Assembly (NCBI GenBank): GCA_964569095.1
Contig: CAZMTB010000049.1
Coordinates: forward strand, 1-5,467
DNA: 5,467 nt
Reading direction: 5' to 3'
Source: JALWSI01 sp964569095 [NCBI: uncultured Aquificales bacterium]
Lineage (GTDB): Bacteria; Thermosulfidibacterota; Thermosulfidibacteria; Thermosulfidibacterales
Numbering within the stretch: the stretch's first letter is position 1; each line of letters opens with the position of its first letter. A model generated the notes under the pieces. It saw only the letters and a list, made by a program, of their open reading frames with translations, searched no databases and was not told the origin of the DNA. The position numbers and the translations under genes were made by a program. Positions 4,615 to 5,467 of this stretch are shown piece after piece.

Positions 4615-5467
4615 AGGATCCCCTAACGGTCCTGGTGATTGCCGGACCCACCGCCACGGGAAAGAGCGAGGTGGCTGTAGAGGTGGCAACCAGGCTGGGG
4701 GGAGAGATAATCAACGCCGACTCGGTACAGCTCTACAAGCACTGCGACGTGGGCTCTGCCAAGCCCTCTCTGGAGTCGAGAAGAGTGGTGCCCCACTACC
4801 TATACGACCTGTTGGAGCCAGACACCGAGTTCAACGCGGGAGAGTACGAGAAGCTGGCGGAGACCATGGTACTCTCAATCGGGAAACGAGGAAAGCTTCC
4901 CATCGTGGTAGGAGGCACGGGCCTTTACATCAAGGCCCTGCTGTGGGGGCTATCCATACCCACCCCCAAGGATCCCGAGGTGAGAGACTGGCTCGAGAAG
5001 AGGTGGAACTCCGGCGAGGCAGGGACAATGTACCAGAAGCTGATGCAAGTAGATCCCGAGTACGTCCAGAAAGTATCGCCCAAGGACCGGATCAGGATCG
5101 TGAGGGCCCTCGAAATCCTGGAGCTCACGGGGAAACCCCCTTCTCACTTCGCCCGGTGGAAGCCCAAGGAGCGGTTTCGCCCAATAACCATAGCCCTTGA
5201 CCTTCCCAGAGAGACCCTGAAGCAGAGGATAACCGAGAGAACCGAGCGCATGGTGAAAGAGGGATTGATCGAAGAGACCCAGGGCATCTTGGCCATGGGA
5301 TACCCGCAAGACTCCCCTCCCCTGCGATCCATAGGGTACAAGCAGGCAGTTCAGCACCTTCAGGGGCTATTATCGCTGGAAGAGGCAAAGAGAGAGATAG
5401 AGAAGGCAACCTGGGGATACTCCAAGCGCCAGAGGGCATGGTTCAAGAAAGAAGGGTTTAAATGGGT
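4596..5467 (+). CDS. miaA: tRNA dimethylallyltransferase MiaA (partial, last residues off the right edge)
   Basis: Transfers a dimethylallyl group from dimethylallyl diphosphate to N6 of A37 in tRNAs reading UNN codons, the first step toward ms2i6A. From CTG 4596 there are 290 codons without a stop. Motifs, numbered from that start: P-loop GPTATGKS (17-24), INADSVQLYK (39-48) with D42, DVGSAKPS, VVGGTGLYIKALLWG, DRIRIVRALEI, LDLPRETLKQRITERTERM, RSIGYKQ and the tRNA-binding end TWGYSKRQRAWFKKEGFKW. MiaA is usually about 300-315 residues, so only the tip is missing. Start choice: no ATG, GTG or TTG occurs upstream in this frame. GTG 4635 would leave just two residues before AGPTATGK, cutting the first strand. 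CTG 4596, with GAGGAG 6 nt upstream, restores a normal N-terminus (LTVLVIAGPT) and overlaps the crotonase gene by 19 nt. Identity is certain; the start is tentative. Confidence 0.95.
   Translation, partial: MEERRVKDPLTVLVIAGPTATGKSEVAVEVATRLGGEIINADSVQLYKHCDVGSAKPSLESRRVVPHYLYDLLEPDTEFNAGEYEKLAETMVLSIGKRGKLPIVVGGTGLYIKALLWGLSIPTPKDPEVRDWLEKRWNSGEAGTMYQKLMQVDPEYVQKVSPKDRIRIVRALEILELTGKPPSHFARWKPKERFRPITIALDLPRETLKQRITERTERMVKEGLIEETQGILAMGYPQDSPPLRSIGYKQAVQHLQGLLSLEEAKREIEKATWGYSKRQRAWFKKEGFKW

Noticed and set aside
4950-5439. Minus-strand open frames opposite miaA
   Set aside because: They mirror the conserved miaA frame, are Pro/Gly/Leu/Ser-rich and have no recognisable motifs.

Overview
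The window carries two divergent gene blocks that meet at about 3.7 kb. Six genes on the minus strand fill positions 1 to about 3665. Two genes on the plus strand run from 3835 to the right edge. The DNA is moderately GC-rich overall, with a sharp AT-rich dip around 3400-3540. Frequent AGG/AGA (Arg) and ATA (Ile) codons, several GTG starts, a diiron oxygen-binding-type protein and a futalosine-pathway enzyme suggest an anaerobic, possibly thermophilic, motile bacterium. Synergistota, Thermodesulfobacteriota and similar deep-branching groups would fit, but the sequence alone does not settle the phylum.

Minus-strand block, in transcription order from right to left: a stand-alone metallo-beta-lactamase-fold diiron protein of the ODP/flavodiiron type with no flavodoxin domain; a soluble methyl-accepting chemotaxis-type signalling protein with no membrane segment or ligand-binding domain; a class I SAM-dependent methyltransferase; futalosine hydrolase MqnB; a 75-residue NifU C-terminal-type Fe-S scaffold protein; and the first 173 residues of a DppC/OppC peptide ABC transporter permease, cut by the left edge. 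Gaps between these genes are only 4 to 29 nt, so one transcript is likely. The first pair looks like a cytoplasmic oxygen/redox sensor: the diiron protein binds the signal and the soluble receptor passes it to CheA/CheW. Placing this pair with a menaquinone-pathway enzyme and an Fe-S scaffold is suggestive of redox physiology, but that link is inference.

The divergent intergenic region (about 3666-3834) contains a perfect 9-8-9 inverted repeat (3752-3777), a candidate operator.

Plus-strand block: an enoyl-CoA hydratase/isomerase (crotonase) family protein that lacks both canonical catalytic glutamates, followed by miaA (tRNA dimethylallyltransferase), which lacks only its last residues at the right edge. 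miaA has no well-placed ATG, GTG or TTG start. Its best start is a CTG inside the end of the crotonase gene. No RNA genes, mobile elements, CRISPR arrays or convincing terminators are visible.
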